A stretch of DNA of 64,000 nucleotides from an uncultured Alphaproteobacteria bacterium (lineage in GTDB: Bacteria > Pseudomonadota > Alphaproteobacteria > Caulobacterales > Parvularculaceae). Positions 43,421 through 53,957 of the stretch are shown one piece after another. Numbering within the stretch: the stretch's first letter is position 1; the number at the start of each line of letters is the position of its first letter. The position numbers and the translations under genes were made by a program. The stretch spans positions 62,001 through 126,000 of the forward strand of contig CADEDN010000001.1 in NCBI GenBank assembly GCA_902826095.1, given 5' to 3'. Below the pieces are notes generated by a model. The model saw only the letters and a program-made list of their open reading frames with translations. It made no database searches and was not told where the DNA came from.

Positions 43421-44152
43421 CTATGCGGCGCGTTCGACGCCGTAAACATAAAGGCCCTGGCCATGCTCGGCGAACCAGTCGCGCGCCGCGCGCGCGTCAA
43501 TGCCCAAGCCCTTCAAGACGCGCCAATAGGCGGGCGAATGATTCAAATGCACAAGATGCGCGCATTCGTGGGCCGCGACGTAATCAAGAATCGCCGGCGG
43601 CGCCATGATCAGCCGCCATGAGAAAGACAAGGCGCCGTCGCGCGCGCAAGAGCCCCAGCGAGACCGCGTGTCGCGAATCGTCACAGGGCCGCGTCTTCTT
43701 CCGACGAGTGCTGAATAATGATCGGCGCGCTCGGTCAGCGCCTTGCGCGCTTCAGCCTTCAGCCATTCGGTGATTCGACGATTGAGATGGCGCGCATCGC
43801 CGCCCGCGATCAATCGGCCGGCGTCGACCCGCACCGGCGCGCGCGTCGGGCCTTCATGGACGATTGAGACGGGATCGCCTCGCAGGGGAAAAACCAGTCC
43901 CTCGCAAAACGGCTTGGCGCCGGCGCCCTGGTCAAGCTGGCGCGAAATCCAGATCGCCCGCGTCCTTGCAAAATCGAGCGCTTCCGGCAGCGCGCGCTTT
44001 GACGGCGCCGTCACAATCACGCGTCCCGAAACGGCGTCGACCGTGACAATCAACCGGCGTGCGCGACGATTGACCCGCGCGGTCACCGGCGCTGTCCGAT
44101 CGCCAAGATCGATCGTCGATTCGACAGACAAGGGTGCGGGGCGGGGCGGCAT
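43421..44152 (-). CDS. YgjP-like (DUF45/SprT-type) metallopeptidase
   Basis: 243 residues. The C-terminal zinc site reads AAHECAHLVHLNHSPAYW, with HExxH and a third ligand downstream. The segment TIRDTRSRWGSCARDGALSFSWRLIMAPPAILDYV is diagnostic of the YgjP/DUF45 (PF01863) group. The N-terminal 100 residues are beta-rich, with VNRRARRLIVTVDAVSGRVIVTAP. It is cytoplasmic, as no signal is visible. The family is widespread and of unclear substrate. It converges on the PBP gene and is divergent from mutS. Confidence 0.88.
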   Translation of the reverse strand: MPPRPAPLSVESTIDLGDRTAPVTARVNRRARRLIVTVDAVSGRVIVTAPSKRALPEALDFARTRAIWISRQLDQGAGAKPFCEGLVFPLRGDPVSIVHEGPTRAPVRVDAGRLIAGGDARHLNRRITEWLKAEARKALTERADHYSALVGRRRGPVTIRDTRSRWGSCARDGALSFSWRLIMAPPAILDYVAAHECAHLVHLNHSPAYWRVLKGLGIDARAARDWFAEHGQGLYVYGVERAA

Positions 44153-44267
44153 CGGCGCGCATCGTCACTAATTTTCGCTTCGACGCAAGCCTTCCCGTCC
44201 GGCCTTCGACTCTCGCTTGCGATTGGGCTAGAGGATTGCGATCAAAATCCGCATTGATTCAATTCTA

Positions 44268-46973
44268 ATGGACGCTTCCTCACCGCCGCTCACGATGCAA
44301 TCGGCCGCCAACGACATCATGTCGGACGCGACGCCGATGATGGCGCAGTATCTTGAAATCAAAGCGAAAGCCGGCGACGCGCTGCTCTTTTACAGGATGG
44401 GCGATTTTTACGAGCTTTTTTTCGACGATGCGGTCAAGGCGTCGGCGGCGCTCAACATTACGCTTACGAAACGCGGCAGGCACGCCGGCGCCGACATTCC
44501 AATGTGCGGCGTGCCCTATCACGCCTATGAAAATTATCTCGCGCGGCTCATCCGCGCCGGTTTCTCCGTCGCCATCTGCGAGCAGACCGAAGACCCGGCG
44601 GAAGCCAGGAAGCGCGGGTCGAAATCGGTCGTTCGTCGCGAGATCGTTCGCTATGTGACGCCGGGCACGATCACCGAGGAGGCGTTGCTCGAGGCGGCGG
44701 AGAGCAATTTCCTCGGCGCGCTTGCGCTCCTCGCGGACGGCGCCGAGGCCGCGCTCGCCGCCGTCGACATCACGACCGGCGAACTGACCGTCAGGCCGAC
44801 CTCGCCGCAAACCTTCGCCGTCGATTTCTCGGCTCTCCCTTTTGTCGAGCTCGTCTTGCCGGATTTGCCGGCGACGCCGGGAGACTGGCGAGAGACGCTC
44901 GACGCCGCGGGACGGTCCGCGCGGCTCTCGGCGCATGCGCCGTCCTCGTTCGACTCGCGCGCGGGCGAGCGGCGAATCCGCGAGACGTTCAGCATCGTCG
45001 CGCTCGATTCGTTCGGCGCGTTCACGCGCGCCGAATGCGCCGCGCTTGGCGGGCTCCTCGCCTATATCGAATTGACGCAGGCGGGCCGAATGCCCGCATT
45101 AAGGCCGCCGCGCCGCGCCGAAGTCGGCACGGCGATGATCATCGACGAGACGACGCGCGCCTCGCTTGAACTTCTGAAGACGCAATCTGGCGACCGCGAC
45201 GGGTCGCTCATCGGCGCTGTTGATCGCACGGTCACGGCGCCGGGCGCGCGGCTTCTGGCGCGACGGCTGTCGTCGCCGTTGACGTCGCCGGAGGCGATTG
45301 AACGGCGGCTCGACAGCGTGAGTTTCTTTGCGGGCGAGCCGCGGGTCGCCGAGGATTTCGGCGCTTTTCTGAAAGCTTCGCCCGATATGGCGCGCGCGCT
45401 GTCGAGGCTCTCCCTGTCGCGCGGCGGACCGCGCGATCTCGCCGCCATTCGCGACGGATTGCAGTCGGCGCGGTCAATCGCCAGCCTGTTGGCGAAACAC
45501 GAGCTTCCCGCCGAGCTTGCGGAAGCCTCGACAGCGCTTGAAGCGCGCGCGGGCGAGGGCTTTTCGGCGCTCATTCAGCTCCTGTCTGACGCCCTTGGCG
45601 CAGACCCGCCCTTTCTCGCGCGCGACGGCGGATTCATCGCGAAAGGCTATGACGCCGGCCTCGATGCGGCGCTGACCTTGCGCGATGAATCGCGGCGCGT
45701 GATCGCCGGACTTGAGGGGGAGTATCGCGAGGCGACCGGCGTCAGGACGATCAAGATCCGTCACAACAATGTGCTTGGATATTTTGTCGAGACGCCGCCG
45801 TCGTCCGGCGACATTCTCCTGACCGGCGCTCATTGCGCGCAATTCATCCATCGCCAGACGCTCGCGAGCGCCGTGCGATTTACGACGGGCGAACTTGCGG
45901 ACCTCGACGCGCGGATCGCCCGCGCGAGGGACGAGGCGCTGGCGCGCGAGCTGCAGATATTCGCCGAGCTGGCGGCGGAAATTGTGAGACGGGGCGATGA
46001 TGTCGCCGCCGCCGCCGATGCGATCGCCGCGATCGACGTGGCGCTGTCTTTCGCAACGATGGCGATTGACGAAAATTACGTCCGCCCTCGGATTGACAGC
46101 AGCCTCGCTTTTGACGTCAGGGGCGGCCGCCACCCCGTCGTCGAAGCCGCCGGACAGCGCAGCGGCGCTCAGTCCTTCATCGCCAATGACTGCCGCCTCG
46201 GCGACGAGCGCGGCGCCCGATTGTGGCTGGTGACAGGGCCGAACATGGCGGGAAAATCGACGTTTCTCCGCCAGAACGCGCTCATCGCGATATTGGCGCA
46301 GGCCGGCGGCTTTGTCCCGGCGAAGGCCGCCCATATCGGCGTCGCGGACAGGGTGTTTTCGCGCGTCGGCGCGGCCGACGACATCGCGCGCGGCCGCTCA
46401 ACCTTCATGGTTGAAATGATCGAGACGGCGGCGATCCTCAATCAGGCGAGCGAGCGCTCGCTTGTCGTCCTTGATGAGATTGGTCGCGGCACGTCGACTT
46501 TCGACGGCATGTCGATCGCCTGGGCGGCGGTCGAGCATCTGCACGACCAGAACCGTTGTCGCGGCCTCTTCGCCACGCATTATCATGAACTGACGGCGCT
46601 ATCGGAAAGCCTGTCGCGCCTTGAGAATGTTTCGATGCGCGTCAAGGAATTCAAAGGCGACGTCGTTTTTCTTCATGAAGTGGCGCCGGGTCCCGCGGAC
46701 CGGTCTTATGGCGTCGCGGTTGCAAGGCTCGCCGGACTTCCGCGCAATGTCATCGCGCGCGCCAATGAATTGCTGAAGCGGCTTGAGGCCGATCGCCGAC
46801 GACCGGGCGCGCTGGCGGAGCTGCCGCTGTTCGCGGCGACGCCATCCGGTCCGGAGCCTCCCGCCGAGGACCCGTTGCGGCAGGCGATCGAAGGGCTTGA
46901 TCCCGATCTGATGTCGCCGAAGGACGCGCTTGCCGTGATCTATCGATTGAAATCACTGCTCAAACCTGATTGA
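44268..46973 (+). CDS. mutS: DNA mismatch repair protein MutS
   Basis: 901 residues. The mismatch-recognition domain has the Phe-x-Glu motif in [15 protein letters not shown]. The lever and clamp domains follow. The ATPase has Walker [30 protein letters not shown], Walker [16 protein letters not shown] and the HYHELT His. The C-terminal helices end in [13 protein letters not shown]. Starts at 44268, 44295 or 44319 are possible; MMAQYLEIK is where the family begins. It is followed 24 bp later by glnD. Confidence 0.97.
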   Translation: MDASSPPLTMQSAANDIMSDATPMMAQYLEIKAKAGDALLFYRMGDFYELFFDDAVKASAALNITLTKRGRHAGADIPMCGVPYHAYENYLARLIRAGFSVAICEQTEDPAEARKRGSKSVVRREIVRYVTPGTITEEALLEAAESNFLGALALLADGAEAALAAVDITTGELTVRPTSPQTFAVDFSALPFVELVLPDLPATPGDWRETLDAAGRSARLSAHAPSSFDSRAGERRIRETFSIVALDSFGAFTRAECAALGGLLAYIELTQAGRMPALRPPRRAEVGTAMIIDETTRASLELLKTQSGDRDGSLIGAVDRTVTAPGARLLARRLSSPLTSPEAIERRLDSVSFFAGEPRVAEDFGAFLKASPDMARALSRLSLSRGGPRDLAAIRDGLQSARSIASLLAKHELPAELAEASTALEARAGEGFSALIQLLSDALGADPPFLARDGGFIAKGYDAGLDAALTLRDESRRVIAGLEGEYREATGVRTIKIRHNNVLGYFVETPPSSGDILLTGAHCAQFIHRQTLASAVRFTTGELADLDARIARARDEALARELQIFAELAAEIVRRGDDVAAAADAIAAIDVALSFATMAIDENYVRPRIDSSLAFDVRGGRHPVVEAAGQRSGAQSFIANDCRLGDERGARLWLVTGPNMAGKSTFLRQNALIAILAQAGGFVPAKAAHIGVADRVFSRVGAADDIARGRSTFMVEMIETAAILNQASERSLVVLDEIGRGTSTFDGMSIAWAAVEHLHDQNRCRGLFATHYHELTALSESLSRLENVSMRVKEFKGDVVFLHEVAPGPADRSYGVAVARLAGLPRNVIARANELLKRLEADRRRPGALAELPLFAATPSGPEPPAEDPLRQAIEGLDPDLMSPKDALAVIYRLKSLLKPD

Positions 46974-46997
46974 TCTGTTGCGACGCAGCGTCTGGCA

Positions 46998-49718
46998 ATG
47001 GGTGAAGGATTGAGCGAAAGCGGGGGAATCTTGCGCGCCGGCGCCGTCAAAGCGCGCCTTGACGCCGCGATTGAGGCCGATCGCGCCGGCCAGAGCTTCG
47101 GGTCGGTCGGAGCGGCGCTGAAGAAAGCGCTCGCTGAAGCGCGCCGCGCGCTGATCGAGCAATATTCGCGGGGCGACATCATCGTCGCCAAGCTCTCGCA
47201 GATCATGGACGAAGCGCTGCGGGCGATTGTCGGCGAAGCGGCGGCGCTGTTGCCGGCCAAGGCGCGCATCGCGGTGGCGGCGACCGGCGGCTATGGCCGC
47301 GGACAGCTTGCGCCGCTTTCCGACATCGATCTCCTGATCCTCTATTCCGGCCTTGCGGAAGAGGCGCTGAAGCCCTTTGTCAGCGCTGTGATCTATCCGC
47401 TTTACGATGCGGGGCTGGTCGTCGGGCAAGGCGTTCACACCCCGGCGTCCGCCGTCAAACTCGCCGAAAAAGAAATGACCGCGATGACCGCTTTTCTTGA
47501 CGCGCGCCTTATCGGCGGCGATGAAAAGCTGTTCAAGGATTTCACCTCAAAATACGACCTCCTGCGTTGGCGGACGAAATCGAAATTCGTCAAGATCAAA
47601 CGCGCGGAACAGGAAGCCCGTCACGACCGATCGAACCAGTCGCGTTATCTTTCGGAGCCGGATCTCAAGGAAGGAAAGGGCGGGCTCCGCGACATTCACG
47701 TCATCGGCTGGATTTATCGCGCGCTCTATGGGCGTTCCCTCAATGATGCGCCAAAGCGCGGCGCGATTTTCAGACCGGACGATGCGGACTCGCTGAAAAA
47801 GGCGGAGCGGTTCCTCCTGTCGGTGCGCGTTCATCTCCATGAATTGCGCGGGCGGGCCGACGAGCGGCTGACATTCGACATCCAGCCGGCGCTGGCGGAG
47901 CGGCTCGGCTATGCGGCGCGCGGCGGCATGACGGCCGCCGAGCGCATGATGAAACACTATTTCGTCACGACGATGGAAATCGGGCGATTGACGCGAATTT
48001 TCTGGGCGCGGCTGGAGGAGGAGAACGCCAAGCTTCTCGATCGCGCGCCGCTGCCGCTGCCGAAAAGTCTGCAGGCGGATGAAGCCGGCGAGAAAATCAA
48101 CCTTCGGCTGAAGAACGGGCGGCTCGACTTCGCCAGCGCGTCGGCGGCCGCCAAAAATCCGGTCGACCTCTTCCGCTATTTCCGCGCCTTTGCGAAGAAG
48201 CCGGACATCGATTTTCATCCCGATGCGCTCGACCTCATTTCAAAGAACGCCAATGCGGTGACGAGCGAAGTCCGCCGCAATCCCGTCATCGCGGAGCTCT
48301 TCATCGCGTCTCTAATGACCGCCAAAGATCCGATCAAGCTTTTGCGCGTGATGTCGGAAAGCGGCCTCCTCGGCAAATATATCCCGTCCTTCGGGGCGAT
48401 CACCGGCCGCGTCGAGTTCGGACTCTATCGCCGCTACTCTCTCGATGAACACGTATTCCAGTCGATCGGCGTGCTGGCGAAAATCCGCAATGGCGATCTT
48501 GCCGAAGAACACCCGATTGCGACGCGGATTCTGGCGCGCCGGGAAGATCACCCAGTTTTTTTTGTCGCTGTCCTGCTGCATCAGGCGGGCTGGTCGCTGA
48601 AAGAACAGTCGGTTGACGAAGCCGAGGCGCTGATCGGGCGCGTGGCGCGCCGGCTGCGCATCAGCGATGAAGACGCGGCGACCCTCGCCTGGTGCGCGGC
48701 GCGGCCCTTTTTCATGATCGACGTGGCGCATCGCCGCAATCTCGGCGAAGCGCAGGCGATCCGGGAATTCGCCAAGGCGGTCAAAACCGCGGATCGTCTT
48801 GATCTCCTCCTTGTCTTGACGGTCTGTCATCTGCGCGCGGTCAGCGCCACGGCGTGGGACGAATGGACCAAAAAACAGATCGCAGAGCTCTATTTCGGGG
48901 CTGCGGCGTATTTGAAAGGGGGCGAGGAAGCGCTTGCCGACTGGATGAGCGAACGCGCTGAAAAGAGCCGCGGAGAAGCCGAGAGCGCGCTGGAAGACTG
49001 GCCCAAAGCCGAGCGCGTCGCTTTCATGCGACGCCTCTCCGACGAGACGCTCGCGATGATCGATCCTGAGACGTTCACGCGCGCGGCCGCGCTGGCGCGC
49101 AGCGCCGAGACCTGCGGGGTCGCCGCTTCGATCCGCGATGCCGACGTCGAGGCGATCGTTTACGCCGATGACCGCGCCGGACTTCTCGCGGATCTCGCCG
49201 GCGTCGTCGCCGGCGCCGGCGGCAATGTCCGCAGCGTGCACGCCGTGACGCTCGACGACGGCAAGATCATCGACGTCTTCACGTTGCAGCCGCCCGAAGG
49301 ATTTGACGGCGACGCGATCGCCGACTTTGTACGTCGACTGCACGGCGCGCTTCTCGACGCCGCGCGGAGGAAACCGGCGCAGCCGCCGTCTCTCGGACGG
49401 CGGATTGGCGACAAGCGCGCGCTCTTCAACGTCCCGGCCAAAGTCCGGCTTGACGCGGGCGCGTCGCAATCGGCGCTGGTCGTCGAGGCGGAAGGCCGGG
49501 ACCGACCCGGCCTTCTCTACAGCCTGACATCGGCCTTCGCCGAGCTTGGGCTCGCCATCCGGTCCGCCCATATCGCGACCTATGGAGAACGCGCCGTTGA
49601 CGCCTTCTACGTGCAGACAGAGGAAGGCGGGAAAATCGAAGACAGACGCGTCCAGCTTGAGATCGAGCGGCGCCTTTACGCTGTTCTTGGCGACGGCGCC
49701 GGCAAGGCGGCGGTCTGA
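46998..49718 (+). CDS. glnD: PII uridylyltransferase GlnD with degenerate HD domain
   Basis: 906 residues. The nucleotidyltransferase motif GGYGRGQLAPLSDIDLL (about 97-113) with its G-S and D-x-D pattern is intact, and two C-terminal ACT domains (RAGLLADLAGVVAGAGGNVRSVHA and RPGLLYSLTSAFAELGLAIRSAHIA) are clear. The central HD hydrolase is altered. The first His is kept (DEHVFQ, near 484), but the HD pair is HQ at 528-529 (VLLHQAGW), the following GGDHS-type segment is absent, and the usual EHLLM is RPFFM near 569. It should still uridylylate PII in response to low glutamine, but uridylyl removal may be lost. It sits in the mutS-glnD-murJ-trpS order. Confidence 0.93.
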   Translation: MGEGLSESGGILRAGAVKARLDAAIEADRAGQSFGSVGAALKKALAEARRALIEQYSRGDIIVAKLSQIMDEALRAIVGEAAALLPAKARIAVAATGGYGRGQLAPLSDIDLLILYSGLAEEALKPFVSAVIYPLYDAGLVVGQGVHTPASAVKLAEKEMTAMTAFLDARLIGGDEKLFKDFTSKYDLLRWRTKSKFVKIKRAEQEARHDRSNQSRYLSEPDLKEGKGGLRDIHVIGWIYRALYGRSLNDAPKRGAIFRPDDADSLKKAERFLLSVRVHLHELRGRADERLTFDIQPALAERLGYAARGGMTAAERMMKHYFVTTMEIGRLTRIFWARLEEENAKLLDRAPLPLPKSLQADEAGEKINLRLKNGRLDFASASAAAKNPVDLFRYFRAFAKKPDIDFHPDALDLISKNANAVTSEVRRNPVIAELFIASLMTAKDPIKLLRVMSESGLLGKYIPSFGAITGRVEFGLYRRYSLDEHVFQSIGVLAKIRNGDLAEEHPIATRILARREDHPVFFVAVLLHQAGWSLKEQSVDEAEALIGRVARRLRISDEDAATLAWCAARPFFMIDVAHRRNLGEAQAIREFAKAVKTADRLDLLLVLTVCHLRAVSATAWDEWTKKQIAELYFGAAAYLKGGEEALADWMSERAEKSRGEAESALEDWPKAERVAFMRRLSDETLAMIDPETFTRAAALARSAETCGVAASIRDADVEAIVYADDRAGLLADLAGVVAGAGGNVRSVHAVTLDDGKIIDVFTLQPPEGFDGDAIADFVRRLHGALLDAARRKPAQPPSLGRRIGDKRALFNVPAKVRLDAGASQSALVVEAEGRDRPGLLYSLTSAFAELGLAIRSAHIATYGERAVDAFYVQTEEGGKIEDRRVQLEIERRLYAVLGDGAGKAAV

Positions 49719-49836
49719 AAAAATCTCAATGATCGGCGTTGGTCGCCGGGGCGAACCGCGTTAACGGCGATGACACCAATCGGGCGGATGGTCCGCCGTC
49801 ATCCAGACGTTTTTCGCCGGTAAGACGCAAGACCTC

Positions 49837-51441
49837 ATGAGCGGCAATCTATTCAAGGCCTTGGCGACGGTCAGCGGCATGACAATGGCGAGCCGCGTCC
49901 TCGGCTTTGCGCGCCAGGTTCTGATCGCCGGCGTCATCGGCGCGGGCGGCAATCCGGTGGCGGACGCGTTCTGGGCGGCCTTTCGCCTGCCCAACATGTT
50001 CCGCCGCCTCTTCGCCGAAGGCGCTTTCCAGGCGGCGTTCGTGCCGCTCTTTCAGGGCAAGCTGATCAGCGAAGACAAAGCCGCCGCCAAATTGTTCGCG
50101 GAAGAAGTGATGGCGGCTCTGCTGTTCATCCTCCTTGGGCTGACGGTCGTCGTCGAAATCGCTGCGCCGCTGTTCGTGCACTTGATCGCGTCGGGTTTTT
50201 CGGGCGACGCCGAGAAATTCGATCTGACGACGCTCTATTTGCGCATCATGTTCCCCTATCTCGCCTGCATGTCGATGGTCGGTCTTTTGTCGGGCGTCCT
50301 CAATTCGCTCGACAAGTTCATGGCTTACGCGGGTGCGCCGCTCCTGCTCAATTTCTGCCAGATCGGGGCGATCTTGCTGTTCGCCGGCAGCGACATTCAT
50401 GTGACCGGCGAAGCGCTCGCCTGGGCGACGGCGCTAAGCGGCCTGCTTCAACTTTGGCTGCTCTTGTGGGGCGCGAAGCGGCAAGGGTACCTGCTGAAAT
50501 TGCGCCGCCCGCGAATTACGCCCGGCGTCAAACGTCTCTTTGTGCTCGGCGCGCCGGGCTTCCTTTCCGCCGGCGCAACCCAAATCAACATCATCGTCGG
50601 CACGAACATCGCCTCGCAGGAGCCGGGCGCCGTCTCGTGGCTTATGAATGCGGACCAGCTTTATCAGCTGCCGCTCGCCGTCGTCGGCACGGCGCTTGGC
50701 GTCGTCTTGCTGCCCATGCTGTCGAGGCGCGTGAAGGAGGGCGATGAGAAGGGCGCCATGCACGCGATCAACCGGTCGCTTGAGCTGTCCGCCGTGCTGA
50801 CCTTGCCCGCCGCCGCCGCCTTCATCGTGATGGCGGCGCCGATCTGCGATGCGCTGTTTGTCGGATTTGCGACCGACGCGCTGTCGCTCTTCGGCGGCCG
50901 CAGCTCCGCCTTCACGCAAGAAGACGTCAAATGGACCGGCTGGGCGCTTGCGATCTACGCCTGGGGGCTTCCCGCCTTCGTCTGGCAGCGGATATTCGCG
51001 CCGGCGTTTTTTGCGCGCGAGGACACCAAGGCGCCGATGAATTACGCGCTCGTCTCGATCGGCGTCAACACCGCGCTTGCGCTGATTCTGTTTCCGATAT
51101 TCGGCTTTCTCGCGGTGGCGTTCGCGACCGTCTTCGCCGCCTGGCTGCAGGTGATTCAGCTTGCGTTCAATCTCTGGAAGCGCGGCCAGTTCCGGCTCGA
51201 CGATCGGCTCGCCAATCGCGCGCCGCGCATTCTCCTTGCGACATTCGTCATGACCGGTCTTGTCTGGTTCTCCCTGCAAAAGACGGACATGCTCTCACAG
51301 TATCTGTTCGATCGCACATGGGCGGCAGTCATCCTGATCGCCGCCGCCGGCGTCTTCGCCTATGGCGCAGCGCTCGTCGCCCTTGGCGGGGTCAAACTCA
51401 GCGACTACAAGGCCTATTCCAGAAACCGCAAGAAATTCTAG
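49837..51441 (+). CDS. murJ: Lipid II flippase MurJ
   Basis: 534 residues, about 14 transmembrane helices. It opens [37 protein letters not shown] and contains the family segments [29 protein letters not shown] and [20 protein letters not shown], with the conserved Arg residues of the cavity. It flips lipid II across the inner membrane for peptidoglycan synthesis. It follows glnD by 118 bp and is followed by trpS after 10 bp. Confidence 0.96.
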   Translation: MSGNLFKALATVSGMTMASRVLGFARQVLIAGVIGAGGNPVADAFWAAFRLPNMFRRLFAEGAFQAAFVPLFQGKLISEDKAAAKLFAEEVMAALLFILLGLTVVVEIAAPLFVHLIASGFSGDAEKFDLTTLYLRIMFPYLACMSMVGLLSGVLNSLDKFMAYAGAPLLLNFCQIGAILLFAGSDIHVTGEALAWATALSGLLQLWLLLWGAKRQGYLLKLRRPRITPGVKRLFVLGAPGFLSAGATQINIIVGTNIASQEPGAVSWLMNADQLYQLPLAVVGTALGVVLLPMLSRRVKEGDEKGAMHAINRSLELSAVLTLPAAAAFIVMAAPICDALFVGFATDALSLFGGRSSAFTQEDVKWTGWALAIYAWGLPAFVWQRIFAPAFFAREDTKAPMNYALVSIGVNTALALILFPIFGFLAVAFATVFAAWLQVIQLAFNLWKRGQFRLDDRLANRAPRILLATFVMTGLVWFSLQKTDMLSQYLFDRTWAAVILIAAAGVFAYGAALVALGGVKLSDYKAYSRNRKKF

Positions 51442-51451
51442 GGTAGGCTTC

Positions 51452-52468
51452 ATGACCGGCTACAAGGGCCCAAACCGCGTATTCTCGGGCATTCAGCCGT
51501 CGGGCGGCATGCATCTTGGCAATTACCTCGGCGCCATCCGGAAATTCGTCGATATGCAGCACACGCATGACTGTTATTTCTGCGTCGTCGATATGCATGC
51601 GATCACCGCCTGGCAGGATCCGAAAAAGCTGCGCGACCAGACGTTCCATATCGTCGCGTCCTATCTTGCGGCTGGCATCGATCCAAGGAAAGCCGCCGTG
51701 CTTCATCAGTCGGCGGTTCCGGCTCACGCTGAACTTGCGTGGATATTCAACTGTGTCGCTCGCCTCGGCTGGCTTGATCGCATGACGCAGTTCAAGGACA
51801 AGGCGGGCAAGGATAAAGAGCGCGCGTCGGTCGGGCTCTACACCTACCCCGTGCTGATGGCGGCCGACATCCTTGTCTACAAGGCGACGCATGTGCCGGT
51901 CGGCGAAGACCAGAAACAACATCTCGAACTTGCGCGCGACATTGCAGGAAAGTTCAACCGGGAATTCGAGGCGGCGGACTATTTTCCCTCGCCGGAGCCG
52001 CTGATCAAGGGGCCGGGCGCGCGCGTGATGTCGCTGCGCGACGGGACGGCGAAAATGTCCAAATCCGATCCCTCGGAACAGGCGACGATCTACCTCAGTG
52101 ACGACGCCGATGCGATTGCAAGGAAAATCAAGAAGGCGAAGACCGACCCCGAGCCGCTTCCTTCTGAGACCGCAGGTCTTGAAAACCGGCCTGAGGCGTC
52201 GAACCTCGTCGGCATTTATGCGGCGCTGTCAGGCAAGACGGATGCGGCGGTCTTGAAGGAATTTGGCGGCGAAGGATTTGGCAAATTCAAGCCGGCGCTC
52301 GCCGGCCTGGTCGTCGAAAAGATCGCGCCGATCGGCGCCGAGCTGCGCCGTCTGGAGGCCGACCCCGGCCATTTGCGCTCCATCTTGATGGACGGCGCCG
52401 CGCGCGCGCGATCGATCGCCGACAAAACCGTCGCGGAAGTGAAGGAAATTGTCGGATTCGTCGTCTGA
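51452..52468 (+). CDS. trpS: Tryptophanyl-tRNA synthetase
   Basis: 338 residues from ATG 51452 ([19 protein letters not shown]); the frame opens earlier inside murJ. Class I signatures: the HIGH-type motif HLGNYLGA and [23 protein letters not shown] and the C-terminal [25 protein letters not shown] are family-like. It is cytoplasmic. Confidence 0.96.
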   Translation: MTGYKGPNRVFSGIQPSGGMHLGNYLGAIRKFVDMQHTHDCYFCVVDMHAITAWQDPKKLRDQTFHIVASYLAAGIDPRKAAVLHQSAVPAHAELAWIFNCVARLGWLDRMTQFKDKAGKDKERASVGLYTYPVLMAADILVYKATHVPVGEDQKQHLELARDIAGKFNREFEAADYFPSPEPLIKGPGARVMSLRDGTAKMSKSDPSEQATIYLSDDADAIARKIKKAKTDPEPLPSETAGLENRPEASNLVGIYAALSGKTDAAVLKEFGGEGFGKFKPALAGLVVEKIAPIGAELRRLEADPGHLRSILMDGAARARSIADKTVAEVKEIVGFVV

Positions 52469-52553
52469 CGGCCTCGCTTCATCGCAGCGGCGGTTTGGCC
52501 GGCGGCCGATCTTTTGCTAAGAAGCGCATTCGTTCAACAAGGAATGATCGCCC

Positions 52554-53801
52554 ATGCGCAGCCATATGATCGCCTTTGGCGTCGGCGGGAGCCTTGCGCT
52601 GCTCGCGGCCGGCGCGCTGGCGGTGATCGCGCCGAAATTCATTGGAAATGACGACGACGGCGAGGGCGTTCACATCGTCAATATCGGCGACGGCGATCGC
52701 GGCTCCTTTCATCTGAAGGATGACAAGCTCAGCATATCCGCGGAGTGGAAGGGCGATTTCGCCTTCGCCGCCGACGGGCGCTCGCTGACGGCGTTGAAAG
52801 GCGGCCTTGAAGTGAAGTCAGTTGAGAGCGGCAAGACGCGTAAGGCGGTCTTCGAAAATCAATCCGGGAAAATCGTCAGCGCGGTCTTTGAAAATGACGA
52901 CAAGGCGACGGCGGACGCCGATCGTCAAGCCGCCGACCTATTGCAGCTTTTTGCGCGCTCGTCGGGCGTCAATGCGGAAGATCGCGTCAAGGCGATGCTG
53001 GCGGAAGGCGGCAAGGCGCGCGTCATCGAAGAAATCGGACAGCTTGTCGGCGGCCATGCGGTCGGCGCTTATATCGAGAGTCTCGCCGGCGCCGCGCCTT
53101 TGAGCGATGACGACATCAGCGGCCTTGCCGTCCACGTCAAAGGCCTTGAGAGCGATTACGCCAAACGCAGCGCGCTCGCCGCGCTTCTCACAACGCAATC
53201 TTCAGGCGAGGGCGCGATCGCCGGCATCATTGATGCAGCCAGGACAATCGAGGGCGATCATGAATTGCGGCTGATCGTCGAAGAACTCGCCGATCGGAAA
53301 ATCAGCGAGCGGAATTTTTCCGTCGCAACAACGCTCATCGACGAGATTGAGGGCGATCACGAAATTCGCCTCGCTCTATCCGCCTTGCTTGAAAGCGAGC
53401 ATTTGAGCAATGCCGACGCCGCGCGCGCGCTGGATGTCGCGGCGGCGTCAATCGAAGGCGATCACGAGCTCCGGCTTGCGCTCGAATCCGCCGATGAGCG
53501 TGTCGCAGACGCCGAAGTCGGCGCGGCGGGGCTCCGCGCGATCGCCGCCATTGAAGGCGCGCATGAGCGCCGGCTGGCGATCGAGGAGTTTTCAAGCGCG
53601 CTTGACGGTCCGTCGCCGCATTGGCTCGCCCTGATCGACGCGATCACGGGCGTAGACAGCGATCACGAAAGGCGGCTGGCGCTCGAAGCGGTCGCCAGCG
53701 ACGCGCCGGATTCGGACGACATTCGCAACGCCCTCAAAAAGGGCGCCGAAACGATCGGCTCCGATCATGAGCGCCGCCTTGCGCTGGAGGCGCTCGATTA
53801 A
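52554..53801 (+). CDS. Exported or membrane-anchored protein with seven 34-residue repeats
   Basis: 415 residues. An N-terminal hydrophobic helix (IAFGVGGSLALLAAGALAVIA, residues 6-26) anchors or exports it. Residues 35-115 are a small beta-rich domain (DDKLSISAEWKGDFAFAADGRSLTALKGGLEVKSVESGKTRKAVF). A helical part, GVNAEDRVKAMLAEGGKARVIEEI, follows. From residue 198 seven copies of an I-[EGS]-[GS]-[DA]-H-E-x-R-L-A-x-E-like motif recur at 198, 232, 265, 300, 333, 367 and 401, every 33-35 residues. The repeats look like short helical pairs of an alpha-solenoid. Related repeat proteins of this style occur near BlaR1/M56-type proteins in other phyla, with no defined role. It may bind partners in the periplasm. 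Confidence 0.72.
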   Translation: MRSHMIAFGVGGSLALLAAGALAVIAPKFIGNDDDGEGVHIVNIGDGDRGSFHLKDDKLSISAEWKGDFAFAADGRSLTALKGGLEVKSVESGKTRKAVFENQSGKIVSAVFENDDKATADADRQAADLLQLFARSSGVNAEDRVKAMLAEGGKARVIEEIGQLVGGHAVGAYIESLAGAAPLSDDDISGLAVHVKGLESDYAKRSALAALLTTQSSGEGAIAGIIDAARTIEGDHELRLIVEELADRKISERNFSVATTLIDEIEGDHEIRLALSALLESEHLSNADAARALDVAAASIEGDHELRLALESADERVADAEVGAAGLRAIAAIEGAHERRLAIEEFSSALDGPSPHWLALIDAITGVDSDHERRLALEAVASDAPDSDDIRNALKKGAETIGSDHERRLALEALD

Positions 53802-53957
53802 AACGCCGGACGAAAAAGCGGCTGCCCGTTTTTCGCCGATACGGCGCGCAAAACAAATGATCTAGACGCGGCTCCCCCGTTGCCAGCCTGACGAAAATCC
53901 GGTGAACTCCGCGCAAAGAGGGGCGCGCGGATCAGCTTTGGCGATTGCGCGGTGATC

